Assembly (NCBI GenBank): GCA_009763385.1
Contig: CM019823.1
Coordinates: 171,006,636 to 171,070,635, forward strand
Direction of reading: 5' to 3'
Source of the DNA: Coix lacryma-jobi var. lacryma-jobi
Lineage: Eukaryota > Streptophyta > Magnoliopsida > Poales > Poaceae
Length of the DNA stretch: 64,000 nucleotides
Shown here: positions 27,949 through 39,925 of the stretch, piece by piece
How positions within the stretch are numbered: the stretch's first letter is position 1
How the letters are laid out: each line of letters starts with the position of its first letter
Position numbers and translations under genes: made by a program
Notes under the pieces: model-generated
Seen by the model: the letters and a program-made list of their open reading frames with translations, nothing else
Told to the model about the DNA's origin: nothing
Databases searched by the model: none

Positions 27949-30900
27949 ATCCCTGATGAGATAACAACAAATGTGGAACTTGATTTGTCAGAATTGTGCA
28001 GAACTAATAATGGCATTGTTGCCATACCTGTTCGTGCCAATTCATACGGTAAAGGTTTGCCCTATGCTCCTGAAAATTGGCCACGTTCTGGAGACATGTG
28101 GCACTGGAAAGTTGGAAGCAGGGCTTCTGGAGCAGGCCATTGGGCTGACAGGTGATGCTCCTATCGTGTCCGGATATGTTTGATATGAATTTAAGTAGCA
28201 CCATGTAAAGAGTAAAAATGAATAAAATGTATCAATTCTTTATTTTTGCATTAGGGCAAGCTAAGATTTGCGGTCAATTTATTCGTTCTATATTGATTGT
28301 CCCCAAAAAAATTGAAGTTTGTGTCTGCTGTTGACTATTTGGATGGATCCAACTGTGAACAGGTATCTTACGCCGCCATCCCGTTTTCGTGACGCTACTC
28401 CTAGGAAGTTAGGATTTGCAAGTAGAGTACAAGTTGAAGAATTTGTTAAGAGAGAATTTCCGGATGTCGATCCTAGCACATTCTTTTCTATGTTTATCTG
28501 GAAGATCCCTGCTGAAGGATACAGGATCCAAAAAGGTTAAACCTTTCTGTTGCATTTTTATGTTTTGTTTAGCTGTCAAGTAATTAGTGCTTCAAACAGT
28601 AGTTCATTGAGGTTCTGAAAGCTGTTGTAGTGAGCATGTACAGTTTTGGGGTTTATAGCAGCACCTGTGGACACTTCTTTGGAGGCCAATTGTTTTATAT
28701 TTATTCTTTATACATCTGCACAATATTAGGTATAGTAAAGAACATGTAGGTATGTTGGATCTTGTATAGTTGTATCAGATTTTTCTAGCACCGGTTAATA
28801 TGTAACACTGCTTTCTGGATATGCCCATGGACCTTCCACTACTTGCATTTGTTGTAGTGGCCTTAGTATGTTAGATCTTGTGTTTGTAGGTGTATATGTA
28901 TGTCTTAGTGAACTTCGTCTTCCTACAACTGTAGCTACTGTGTTGCACCTAATACATCACCATAACTTCACCTTACGCATCTGCAGTTAAAAAAAATCTT
29001 TTTAACTGTACAACATGACATGGTCCTTTTGAACTATACCCTTGTATTCTTAACTGTAGTTCCTCCTTGACCATATAACTCAATTCTCCTAAGCAAGATG
29101 ACCCATTTTGCCAAGTTGAGCATTTGATTTTATGAAGATGAAAAGCAGGGGTTGCATATCCAATTGTGCGTGGTAAATAATAAAGTTTATGAGGAAGTGG
29201 TCACACAGACATGTATAACGTTTCTTTGCGATACCACTATTCTCTCACCCTTTCCACATCTGCAGCTGTTGCGAATGGAATCTCCTTTGTCAATTACCTT
29301 TATTGGTGGATACAATTTAGTGTCCTCGCAACATATTTTAGTTAACAATCATGTCTGACTTTGGTCCGTTCAGAAAGCTTTCTGTGTTCACATCTTATAT
29401 GGCAAGTATTTTGATATTTAAATTGTTTTTAGATGTGGGCTTGTTTGGGCACCTATCATTGTATAAGTTTTGGGCCCATCCTTTATTCTCCATGTCTTGC
29501 ATGTTCCCGACACTTTTTTTTTGCATGTATAAGTTTTAAGCCCATACGACATTTCAGTGACCTTGTACTCTATATATGGTTGGTCTAGAGAGCCCTCCTC
29601 CCTCACATCTCCTAGTCCTCAAACCCTAGCCGCCAATCCTTTCCACCTCTGCTTCCGACCAACTTTTGAAGCCGATGACGCTCTTCTACCTAGTACTGTG
29701 CTCTGGAGTGGAGCGGCGCTATCTCCTTCCCCAGCGGCCCCAGCTGCAGCACTGTAACGAAATATCTGGTCTGATTTTCTTTTTTCCCCCTTCGTACATC
29801 TAGGCTAGAAATTGCTTGATGTTACGGCCCTGTTTGGAACCGCGATCTGCAACCGCACGGTGCGATATCCCATCTGCGGCTCAGCCTCGATCGTGGCATT
29901 TCTGAATTTCCCCCTCACGGGCAGTCGCGAGAACCACGGCCATCGCAAGGCGTTTGGTGGGATTTTCCTGATTCTGATCCGCTACCGCTCAGTGCGGTAT
30001 CTCATCCGCGGCTCCGAGGCCGCGATACGGGAAATCGGCAGTGTAGTTCGTTTCCTGCTTTTCCCCCTCAGGGGCGGTCGCGAGAATCACGGCCATCACG
30101 AGGCCTTTGGTGGGATTTTTCCGATTCTCGCGGTGGGGCGCCCATGAATCCGATTATAATCTGTTCCAAACAGGGCCTGCATCTGGTGAGTGGTGATTTG
30201 TGTTTGTGTGTGTGCGCGCATACAGGCGTGGGATGGGGGTTAATGGATCACAAGATACATCATGTACACAGTTGTTTCTGTATGGTTTACTGCTATTATT
30301 TTTCAGATTGCTTCCTTTATGCTGCTCATTAATACCTAAGTATTTCAGGCACCCAGCAAGTGAGGGGCAGTGAATCTGAACCTGTGGTGGCTGATCCAGT
30401 TGGTCTCTGCAAGGCTAGGAATAGATTGTGCAATCTTGAAAGAGAAGGTTTTGTTGAATCATCACCATCACAAGCTTGTAACATCTGCTGCAAAGAGCCT
30501 AGTTTCTGTCGTGAGTGCTGCTGCCTTCTCTGTAGCAGAACCATTGACTATTCTTTTGGAGGTTACAGCTGCATAAAATGTGAGGCAGTTGTGGAAGAGA
30601 ACTTAATATGTGGGCATTCTGTACACCTTGAATGTGCTCTTCGATGTTACATGGCTGGAACTGTTGGAGGAAGTTTTGCCTTGGATGTCCAATATTTATG
30701 CAGGCTCTGTGACAACAAAATCAACCTAATGACGCATGTGGAGAAACTCATGGAAACATGCCAATCTCTTGAATCAAGGGATGAAATCAAACCTATGCTG
30801 AATTTGGGCTTATGCCTCTTGCGTGGCTCAAAACAAATGAGAGCAAGAAGCTTGGAGAACCATATGAGATCAGCAATGGAAAAGGTATACTGTGATGCTG

Positions 30901-32053
30901 TGATCTATTTGATATATTAATAGCATGTTGCCTATTGTCATAATTTAGTGCTCCTTTGATTTTTTTTTTGAGACGTGCTCCTTTGATTGTTGATGAACTG
31001 GTGATACCACACACTGTCCATTTTGGTCCTAAAATACCCTAGTTGGACTTATCTTAAATAATTTAAAGTCATGGATTGATGGTTTGTTGCTTAATGCAGC
31101 TGGAATGTGGATTTGACCTTGTTGAAGTCTGGAAATTGGAAGGTGATGAGGGCAGGGCAACATTCAGTGCAGGTAAACTTATTTTAGGAGTGCAACTAAT
31201 TATAGGAAGATAGAACTCTATTTAGCCCCAACCGTGTTCTAGGACTTTATGTCCATCCAAAAATCTCAGCTAGTTGGGATACTTTGGCCTTTGGTGTTTA
31301 ATTTAATGTAATTCTTAGAAATTTCAACTCTATAGATGGTACAGAACTTTGGGATCATATATGCCAAACCTGTCTGAAAATGTCCCCTTTCGTTGATGCC
31401 TATGCTAGTCTCAGTGCTGTAGAAATGACTAATCTTTGCTATTAATTTATGACAAAGTTGGATAACTAGTGTATTGGCATTGGGTCATGTTGTTCAATTT
31501 ATTCTTTGTTCATAATTGGGTTATTTTCTTGATATCTAATGCAGGAGAGAATTCCCCACCTACCAGTGGTGTGACTGTGCTTGGGGCTCAGCAAGTTCCT
31601 GAAGCGGGTGCATTTACAGGGCATCCTGATCTGATAGATCCACTGGGTGATGATGACTTTGAAACGGTTATAGAAAATCTTCCAGTGTTCATTACTGGAG
31701 ATCAGAATGTTGCGTCTGCCAAATTTGAGAAGGAGATAGATCTTGCTCTTCAAGAACTGAAGAAATCTCAGGAAATGGAGCGTAACTTGGCAGAGCAGAA
31801 GCTTTACGCCCAGAAAGACCACATCCTCTGTCTGTACAGGCAGCTTGATGCTGAAAGGGCTCAGCTTGCAGATCCCATGCCCTTGTCTGATGCTTCAAAT
31901 TATGGGGCAATGCTCGCTAAAGTTCTAGGCCGTGTGGACCAAGTCAAGCGTGAGGAGGAGAAATTTAACTCCATGCTGAAAGTTGCTGATGGATTTGCGA
32001 AGGCACCACAAAGTGTCATTAAGGAGCTGTTCGGGTTACCTCCTGATAAGTAG
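27949..32053 (+). CDS. OBERON-like PHD-type zinc finger protein, five exons found, N-terminus not resolved
   Basis: Exons 27949-28151, 28363-28535, 30349-30884, 31100-31172 and 31545-32053 join in consistent phases and encode 497 residues before TAG. Exon 1 has VELDLSELCRTNNGIVAIP and LPYAPENWPRSGDMW. Exon 2 has EEFVKREFPDVDPSTFF. Exon 3 holds the Cys/His-rich domain: CNICCKEPSFCRECCCLLC, CIKCEAVVEENLICGH, HLECALRCYM and CRLCDNKI, then a helical part (LMETCQSLESRDE, LLRGSKQMRARSLE). This Cys/His order with the helical follow-on is that of the plant Oberon-type PHD domain, nuclear factors linked to meristem and embryo patterning in Arabidopsis. The last exon has a coiled coil (EIDLALQELKKSQEMERNL) and ends FGLPPDK. 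The start ATG lies upstream and was not identified. Confidence 0.82.
28536..30348 (+). other. Long intron (1.8 kb) of the OBERON-like gene, with insertions
   Basis: Contains a MITE (29826-30177). About 250 bp before it is a TATATATGG box at about 29570 followed by a leader-like CTCAAACCCTAGCCGCC stretch, which resembles a captured promoter/5' UTR. No exon that keeps the phase was seen in it. Confidence 0.55.
29826..30177. mobile_element. MITE with GGCCCTGTTTGGAAC inverted ends and an internal duplication
   Basis: It starts GGCCCTGTTTGGAAC and ends GTTCCAAACAGGGCC, a perfect 15-bp inverted repeat. The two halves resemble each other in direct orientation: TTCCCCCTCACGGGC..TCGCGAGAA and GGCGTTTGGTGGGATTTT in the first, and TTCCCCCTCAGGGGC..TCGCGAGAA and GGCCTTTGGTGGGATTTT in the second, about 150-170 bp apart. 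I could not identify a clear target duplication, so the superfamily is uncertain (hAT or PIF/Harbinger). Confidence 0.8.
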
Positions 32054-32747
32054 TTCTAATACCAGACTTGCTTGGAACTTAGCTATCGGTAGTTTACCAT
32101 AGAATCAAACTTGTCTGTGCTGTTGTAGCTGTTGTAGTTGTATGGGTTGTACATCCTACCAACTGGTTACCCCATTCTGTTTTGGACGAAACCAGCAAAT
32201 GCTGTGGATGCACAGGTTTTCTATTGACCTGGTTGTATTAAGAGTCGTTAAATGTGACATTCTAAATGTATCGAATCTGAACAATGTAATCTGGTGTGGA
32301 TTCAGGCGATAATTATGTTAGACTTGTCTAACCTGTGTTTTGTCGACCATATAATTTATAATGTGCATCAACAGGTTGCTAGGGAGAAAAGCACAGGGGC
32401 ATAGCGCTCTGCCAGAACTCCGTGGTTCAACACACATGATAGGCGCACGAACAAAAAATTAACATGAAATGATTCAATTCCTGCAAGACGTGGGGGGGAA
32501 ACCTGCACGAAACGCTGTTGTAGTCTTGTGCTATAACTTTGTGGCAGAAGAACATATGATAATCGCAAGATTTTGTCTATGATCCTAATAATAACAAGAT
32601 TAAAATAAATCCAGTGTCCGCCTACATTTCGCTGCAACCATGCAAAAGAACACAGAAGTCATGATCAGTCTCACAGGAAATGAGATGAACCTACTAGTGC
32701 TAGCTAGAAGCATCCTAGAGAGCAATTTGATCTCCGGCGAGCCCGAT

Positions 32748-34179
32748 TCAGGTCGGATTCGCCTGCGCGCCACCGAAAAGCCGCCGCCTACCCTGCAGCC
32801 TGCGCCGCGCTCGCCGTACTATCGTGGAGCACCTGGACGCGATCAGCTCCGCGGCGGCCGGTAGCAGCCGCGTGCCCTCGAACAGCGCGCTCCTCTGGTA
32901 CTCCAGCACCCACGTCTCCGGCTCCAGCCGCACCGCCGCCACGCTCTGCCTCCGATGGGCCCAGGAGCTGCCGTTGCTTGCCCGCACCGTCGGCCACACC
33001 CTCCCGTCGGACCACTGCACGCAAAAGAGGCACGCAGGGGGAGTTTCAGCGAGCTGGTGGTGCTTAGTTACGGCCAGGAATAGGAGGGGGGAAGGTTCTT
33101 GCTTCTTGGCGGCGGTTAGTTACCTCGGTGATCTCGCCGGAGAGGAGGGTGAGGTGCCGCGCCGAGAGCGCTCTTGGGAGGAGGCCGGACGCGCGGAGAG
33201 GGCTCCCCCAGACGCTGACCTCCTCCGCCACGGATTTGTAAATCGTGCAGCGCCAGTGGAACGCCTGCTGATCATTCTGCACAGACAGATTGCAAAAAGA
33301 TTTAGTCGTTGATTGATGAATAACATAACATGTAAGTACGTTCTAATCAAGAACGAACAGGAAAGGGCGAGAAACGCAAGAATGGCGAACCTGGTGGAAT
33401 CGCCAGACGGAGCCCGGCGAGCTGCAATTGGCGATCCCGTCCTCGCCCACAAGCTGGTGGACCCTGCGCTCCAGGACGCGCAGCTTACGTTCCAGGCCGC
33501 CAGGCGCGAGGCGCGCATCGGCCCCCACCTGCGCCACGGCTTCCGGCGACAACTTGGGCCCGAACCCCCTGGCCGCGGCCTCCGGGACGAGCCCCGTGTC
33601 GACCCACAGCAGGAGCAAGAACCCAACAACCGTGGCCGCGTACAGCGGCCAGTCGTGCGACCAGACGCCGCCCCTCGCCGCGCGGGCGCCGGCCGGGGCC
33701 GGCGCCCGTGCCCACCTGGACCTGGCCGTGGACCGCATCGGCGGCGTCCACGGCGGCTCGGTGGCGTCGGACCCCGCCCCCGCTGGGGCGCGGTCACGGA
33801 AGAAGAGCGCGGGCCTCCGGTCCCTGGCGGCGGCGGCGGCGTTGGCGAAGAACCTGCGCGCGGAGGCCGCCTCGGGCGCGCGCACCAGGTCCCGCGTGGC
33901 GTCGATGCTGGCGAGGCAAATCTCGCAGGCGCAGTTGGCGTCCTTGCGGCAGCCCGGGTAGTAGCAGCTGTCCCCCGCGCCCGCGCGCGCCGCCCACGGC
34001 ACGACGGCGGACGGCGGCGTCCCCGTGAAGGCGGTGGTCGGGGCGGACGGGTTGGAGTTGGAGGAGGACGAGGAGGTCATGCTGGATCCGCGGGACGCGG
34101 TGGGCGTCCCGCCGGCGGTGGCCGCCCTCCTTCCCGCCACCGCCGCCGGAGCCGGATCCATCTCCCTCCTCTCGTCCAT
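32748..34179 (-). CDS. Conserved plant single-pass membrane protein, function unknown (three exons, 402 aa)
   Basis: Exons (minus) 33391-34179, 33124-33276 and 32748-33014 join in phase 0 with good GT-AG sites and give 402 residues. The N-terminus (1-65) is Ser/Thr/Ala-rich and disordered. A Cys-rich motif CYYPGCRKDANCACEIC follows (Cys 72, 77, 83, 85, 88). A single hydrophobic segment (about 178-197, YAATVVGFLLLLWV) follows a Trp. A short coiled coil (LERKLRVLERRVHQLVGED) leads into the second exon (AFHWRCTIYKSVAEEVSVWG) and third exon (WSDGRVWPTVRASNGSSW, PETWVLEYQRSALFEGTRL). The TWVLEYQRS segment recalls the ERG2/sigma-1 receptor family, but I am not sure. The start is the first ATG of the long frame. 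The foldback element at 34522 lies 343 bp upstream. Confidence 0.78.
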
Positions 34180-34521
34180 GGGCTCGTCGGCTGCTGGTTG
34201 GGTTGGCTGGTGGGGTTTCTCGGGTTGGGATCGGTGTTATACGGGGTGGGCGGTGGGCCGACGAGGGGTTCGAAATTTGAAGCGGCGTGCCGGCGCAACG
34301 GCATCTGAGTCTGCGAGCAACGGTCGACTCGGCTCGCCTTCTCATTTTTCTTGTGTGTGGTGTGTCAGGCACTCAGGCACGGCAGATCTGATCGGGGGTC
34401 CGGAACTAGATGAACCCGTGTGTTGGATTGAAATGGATCTAACTTGGCCCAGTAATCGATCTGGGCCTTGACTACTTGTCGTGGTAGCCGAGAAACAAAG
34501 GGCTCTGTTTGTATTGTGTGT

Positions 34522-35572
34522 TTAATTAAGGAAAAAGTCCACTTTGGCTCCCTCAACTTTCGATGAAGTCTGTTTTTCCTCCCTCAACTCCAAAATCGGA
34601 CAAACAACCTTCCTCAACTTTTGAAACCGTGCATTTTACCTCCTTGGCCGGTTTTGAACGACGGTTTTGCTACAATAACTGTGGTTTCGCTACAGTAACT
34701 CTGGTTTTCTTTTTTCTTTTTTATTTATTTTTGCCGAATCTTTGAAAAATCATAGTAAATCACAGAAAAATCATAAAATAGAAAATCTAATTTTGTTGGA
34801 TTCCACATGAGTAGATCTATACAGTGAACATATAATATGGCATACTTTAGTACAAAGTTTTTGTTGTGGCTTTAGACCTATGCTTTTCTGTAACTAAAAA
34901 AATTATAACTAAGTTATACATGATCTAATGAGTATAAATTTTTTAATACAATTGAAGCATACAATAATTAGCTCACCATAAAAATTTGACCATATTTAGA
35001 CTATAGAAACTGCAGATATGAATTATTACAATTAATTCCATACAATAATATGTTTTTTCTGTAATTATTTGGAATAATTCATAGCTATAATTTCTATAGT
35101 CAAATTTTTATGGTGGGTTAATTATTGTATGCTTGAACTGTATTAAAAAAATTATACTCATTAAATCATGTATAACTTAGTTATAAATTTATTTTAATTA
35201 TGAAAAAGCATAGATCTAAAACTACAGCAAAAACTTTGTACTAAAGTATATCATATTATATGTTCACTATATAGATCTACTCATGTGGAGTCCATCAAAA
35301 TTGGATTTTCTATTTTATGATTTTTCTGTGATTTACTATAATTTTTTAAAGATTCAACGAAAATAAATAAAAGAAAGAAAAAGACAAAATCATAGTTACT
35401 GTAGCAAAACCGCGGTTACTGTAGCAAAACCACCATATAAAACCGGCTAGGGAGGTAAAGTGCACGGTTTCAAAAGTTGAGGGAGGTTGTTTATCCGGTT
35501 TTGGAGTTGAGGGAGGAAAACGGACTTCATAAAAAATTGAGGGAGGAAAATTAGACTTTTTCCTTTAATTAA
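34522..35572. mobile_element. Foldback element, about 1.05 kb palindrome with ~500 bp arms
   Basis: The left arm (TTAATTAAGGAAAAAGTC.., CTCCCTCAACTCCAAAA, TTTTGAAACCGTGCA, TTGCTACAGTAAC-type blocks, CACATGAGTAGATCTATA, TTTAGTACAAAGTTTTTG) recurs in reverse complement and in reverse order across the right arm, nearly to the centre. Almost no unique loop is left. The terminal AATTAA makes the target duplication hard to define (TTAATTA on both sides is possible). No transposase is seen. A transcript through it would form a long hairpin. Confidence 0.88.
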
Positions 35573-35589
35573 TGTCATCATCAAACTCC

Positions 35590-36512
35590 CGGTGAAGAAG
35601 ACGTGAGACTCTCACTAAACACTTTTTTGATTATTATTATTTATTTGTCTAACCTTCACTTTCGAACTTTTATAAACGCCCAATCAAGATAAAAAAAATT
35701 CTCACGATTCGGATGATTGATTACAAGCTGGAAAAACCAGTTGACTAGAAGAGCACGGTTGCTGAGACAGTCGGACTCCAATCACGTCCGTCTACCATAC
35801 ACCACCAGTGAAAAATCTAAAATGTACCGATCGCGACGGGCCGGCGCACAGCACAGCGGACCGCACGCTTCCCACAGTTCGCGACGGCAAAAAAAGAGTG
35901 CACGACGATGACGGACGTGGGCTCTGTTGGTTGATCCTATCGGCGGAAGGCGGCAACGTCTCGACGCGCGCACGCTCTCTGGCTGGCTAGGCAGGCAAAA
36001 CACGATCTGCCTGCGTGTGTTCGCGCGTCCGCACGTGTGCGCCGAAGCGGAGCACGCGCGACCGGCTGGCTGGTTGTCCAGACCCGTCCCTGGGGCCTCG
36101 GCGATGCGCACGCGCGCGCGACCAGGGCCATAGGCCACGCGACGCATGGGACAAGAGCTGGATCCCCGGCCCGGCCCTTGTGTGTGCGGTGTGCCTCAGT
36201 GACGTCGCGCCGGACGGGATTGAACAGAACAGAAGAGCGCCTGGGCGGCGGACCGCGTCTGGCGACCTCAACGTACGTGTGGGCGTGTGGCGATCCATAA
36301 GAGGGAGGGTGACGCCGACGGCCGACCACGGCAGGCAAGTCATTGTCGGCCCAATTATCTTTTAACATCTCTTTCCTCCGTTCCGTGCCAAAGCGCACAC
36401 AGCGCTCCTAGGTTACGAGCAAGTGTCAGGCTCTCAGCTGAGATAATCCCTGGGTTTCTAAATCTTTTGGACCGTCGCTCGCGCCGGTTTGGTTTGCTCC
36501 ACCACATCGGAA
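35590..36512. other. Intergenic, GC-rich at 35820-36330
   Basis: The GC-rich part gives several overlapping open frames on both strands, none with a recognisable domain or splice pattern. I see no gene here. Confidence 0.5.
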
Positions 36513-36517
36513 GCTTC

Positions 36518-37080
36518 TGTTGGATGACTCAAATCCTAACTTAGAATATGACTCAAAAAGGTGTGCTATTAGGACTTCTAGTTCTACTAGGTCTTGAGTG
36601 TAGAATCCTACTAGGAGTATGACTCCTATTTGTACGTATGAGGGCCTTGGAGGGGACTATATAAATCAAGGGGTAGAGGCCATAGGCATCACAACAAGAT
36701 CAAGGAAGATAACCAAGCCAACATAAGAGGTCTCATCCAAGGCTCGTACGGAGCAATTAGGAGCGCTCAAGAGGATTAGACTAGACAGTTCTATTGCACT
36801 AGATTCTTGTATAGGGCAAGAATCAGTGGGTCCTGGAGGGTCAAGTAGGGTTGTGAGAGAGCGACAATCTCTTGTACTCTTTTGGAGTTGTGCTAATAGA
36901 ATTTGCGGTCGGCTTTACCAAATTCTAATCTCTTGTCGTGGTTGCTTCATCGTCATCTAGGGTTTTCTACGCGATTCGACTACATCGTTCTTGATACGGT
37001 GTTAGCTTGTGTCATATTCGTAACATCCTTTCAAAGATCCGAGGGCTGCTGCGCATAACTAGGGGTATCAGATTCTAACA
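36518..37080 (+). mobile_element. Solo LTR (563 bp) with GCTTC target duplication
   Basis: It begins TGTTGGATGAC and ends GATTCTAACA, with TGTT/AACA inverted termini. GCTTC is present on both sides (36513-36517 and 37081-37085). A TATA box (CTATATAAATC) lies at about 36657. No internal region follows, so this is a solo LTR left by recombination between two LTRs. Size and ends suggest a Copia-type element. Confidence 0.88.
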
Positions 37081-37085
37081 GCTTC

Positions 37086-38598
37086 TGTGCATTCCTTTCC
37101 TTGTGTACTCCATACATAACGTGGCTTCTTCTCAAATCTGAAACAAGACTCTTCTGTACGTCGCTGTCAGTGAGGCACGGTGCAGCTTTATTTGCTATGC
37201 CCTATGTATCAGCTTGACTCGGATCGGATCAGACATAATAATCACATACTTTGCTCTCAAGGAAACGACGACTCACGACTCAGAAACGGTTAGCATCGTC
37301 TCGTCGGGCTAAAATAATGTCGACGTGCTACGTGTGCACGACCGTGACCTGCTCACTGTCTGCACTCTTCTTATCTAGTTCTGATACGTTTTCGACTGCA
37401 GGATATAGATGATTCTTCAGACAGTCTGTTTCGTATCGCCAAATATAGGCGTGCTTCAGTGTTTGGAGGTTTTTCTCTAGGTAACACACTAGTAGTACAC
37501 TACTGCTATTCGTGAGTACTACAGCTTCTTGTCAAAAGACAATTGTAGGCTCGATCATTGGATAGGGTATGTCTAAGGTATGATTAGTAAGCTAGTACTG
37601 GAGAGCCGTCAAAACTCAAAGCGTGCGTGCACTTTCTCCAGGCTATTACTGAAAAAGCATGCATGCATGCCTTGAGTCTTCACGATCAGACAGGCTTGCC
37701 GCACACACATTATCACCTCGGAACCTGCTCATCCTTTTTGGAAATCCACACATTTATCCGATCATGAGTTCAGACGGTAGTACTAAGATAGATAGCGCTA
37801 CAGTTGGGGGTATTAGTCAGCCCAAAGTGTATATGGTCAAATTCAGAAGCAGCTATTAGCACAGTGTTGTCCACGTCACCACGTAATTAAATTAAATTTA
37901 GGCGCGCTTGGTTTCCCCGTTGTTAATATCAATCTTGATCGACTGTCACTAATATGCTTTTATGTCGTAGTGTGAGTCATAATCAATTGCCCATACCGAC
38001 CATACCAGTCCATCAACTGCACTGGTTGATTAACGAACAACAATCCGTCGCTGAACAATAAAGAAAAGTATATACATGTTCAGACGACGTTCTCTTGGAC
38101 ATCACCATTCACCAAGGCATATTTATTTTTCCCATGAAAATGTGCCCACCTTTCCTTGTCTAGCCCATGGCTAGCCAGGTGTAGGAAAGCATTTGCTACA
38201 CTCATAGCAACATGTTTTTAGTTGTACCTCTAGTACGTCGTGTACCCATTTCCTTTTTCTAAACAATGGAGACAGACGGGTGAGGTGTCATGCATGGCTG
38301 CAGACTGGCGGTACACGGTGGTTGAGAACCTAGCCAGTCGAAGATAAACCTGTGGAATTTCCGATTTCTCTCAAAAAGATCCAGAAGCAAAAAGAAAAAA
38401 ATGGAAAAAAAGGAGATGGCTCCTCGATCTATGCGTGCGTGTCTCTACGCCTCTCCGAGAACGAGGGATCACCATACTTCTGCATGTGCGCTGAGAGCGA
38501 GAACTCTGAAAACAACCGATGAAATCCTCACGTCGAACGAAGAAGAAGAAGCGCCAAATTCGCGCGATCTCTCTCGGCGACAGATTCCTGGACAAAGA

Positions 38599-38664
<66 letters not shown>

Positions 38665-39111
38665 AGCAGTGCAGAAATCGTGGAAGAAAGTCCGCAAAGG
38701 AACGAAGCACGTTGCATTCAGACGACGACGAGGTAGTAGGCAGGTAGCGGTCATGAGAAGAACGACAGAGACAGCACCGGCCATCCGAAACCGGAGCAGG
38801 AGCCCAAGCACCCAAGCGCCGATCTGGGCCGCTAGGTCGTGATCCAACGGTCGAGGTTCAGGAAGCGTGTTGTGTCCGTCCGACCGCCCACTCTCGGGGT
38901 TTAAGGCGAAAAAAAATCGAGTGCGATTCCTGGGAAAAACGTGCTCACAACGTCGCACGTATGCCATGGCTACCAGCGCGCCTACCATCGAGAACGCCGG
39001 CGCGGATCGGCTGCGCTACGGCAGGCGGTCGGCACGGCACCCACTGCTCGGCGCCGCCGGCAGAAGAAATTCTGACGGAAAACCACGCACGCGCGTTCTA
39101 AGGATGGTATC
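37086..39111. other. Intergenic region, no gene seen
   Basis: Mixed AT-rich sequence. Open frames around 38370-39210 owe their length to the TA repeat or to low complexity. No domains recognised. Confidence 0.5.
38601..38659. repeat. (TA)n microsatellite, about 29 units
   Basis: An uninterrupted TA run of 59 bp. It gives artefactual Tyr-Ile ORFs on both strands. Confidence 0.98.
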
Positions 39112-39130
39112 CACTACTAGAGAACAGGCC
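39112..39130 (+). repeat. Left terminal inverted repeat of the CACTA element
   Basis: CACTACTAGAGAACAGGCC. It pairs with 49537-49555 with two mismatches. Confidence 0.92.
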
Positions 39131-39179
39131 TTTGGACGATTTGCAAAATCAGCATTAGCCACGGAAAAATTTGCGCCCG

Positions 39180-39590
39180 GGACTAGAAAGGCCTTTAGCC
39201 CCGGTTGGTAACACCAACCGGGACTAAAGCTCCCCAGCCCAACGGCTCAATTGTCAGAGGGGCCTTTAGTCCCGGTTGGTGTTACCAACCGGGGCTAAAG
39301 ACCGGCCTTTAGCCCCGGGCCGTAACACCAACCGGGGCAAAACCTTTGCCCCGGTTGGTGTATGCAGCCGGGGCTAAATGTTGGCATCTTTAGCCCCGGG
39401 CCGTAACACCAACCGGGACTAAAGGTTTTGCCCCGGTTGGTGTATGCAGCCGGGGCTAAATGTTGGCATCTTTAGCCCCGGTTGGTAACACCAACCGGGA
39501 CTAAAAGGTTTTGTTCCGGTTGGTGTACCCAGCCGGGGCTAAATGCCAACATTTAGCCCCGGCTGGGAATAAGGACCGGGGCTAAATGTC
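39180..39590 (+). repeat. Left subterminal repeat array of the CACTA element
   Basis: About ten inverted motifs of the type CTTTAGCCCCGGTTGG and CCAACCGGGGCTAAAG, many in hairpin pairs around GTAACAC or GTGTTAC. Such arrays are where the element's own DNA-binding protein is known to act in En/Spm. A TATA-like CCCTATATTTG follows at about 39594. Confidence 0.9.
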
Positions 39591-39925
39591 CCTCCCTATA
39601 TTTGAAATGTTCTTCTACCTCCAGCCGTGCCCGAGCTCCTGTCTTCATTTTTCTTCATTCAGTCACTGCTTGCTCTTGCTTGCTTGTTTGCTCTCTTCTC
39701 CTCCGGTGATTTTTGTTTGTTAACACATCTCCGGCGATTGATTTATTTCATCACATCTACACCGCCATCGACTCGTTGAAAGGTTACTAGCTTAAGTTAT
39801 TCATTTTTGTAGCTATTTTGAGTTCATTGACTTGATAGTTCAAATTATTAATCTAAAAACAAAATATGACCGTTTAATTAGTTTATTTTAGTCTTTTAGA
39901 GAAATGTGACCGGTTTAGAAAACAA

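Noticed and set aside
35782..36544. Possible gene in GC-rich intergenic DNA
   Set aside because: Several overlapping short frames on both strands, no recognised motif, and no splice pattern.
38371..38988. Open frames with (Tyr-Ile)n on both strands
   Set aside because: They come from the TA microsatellite at 38601-38659 and have no other support.
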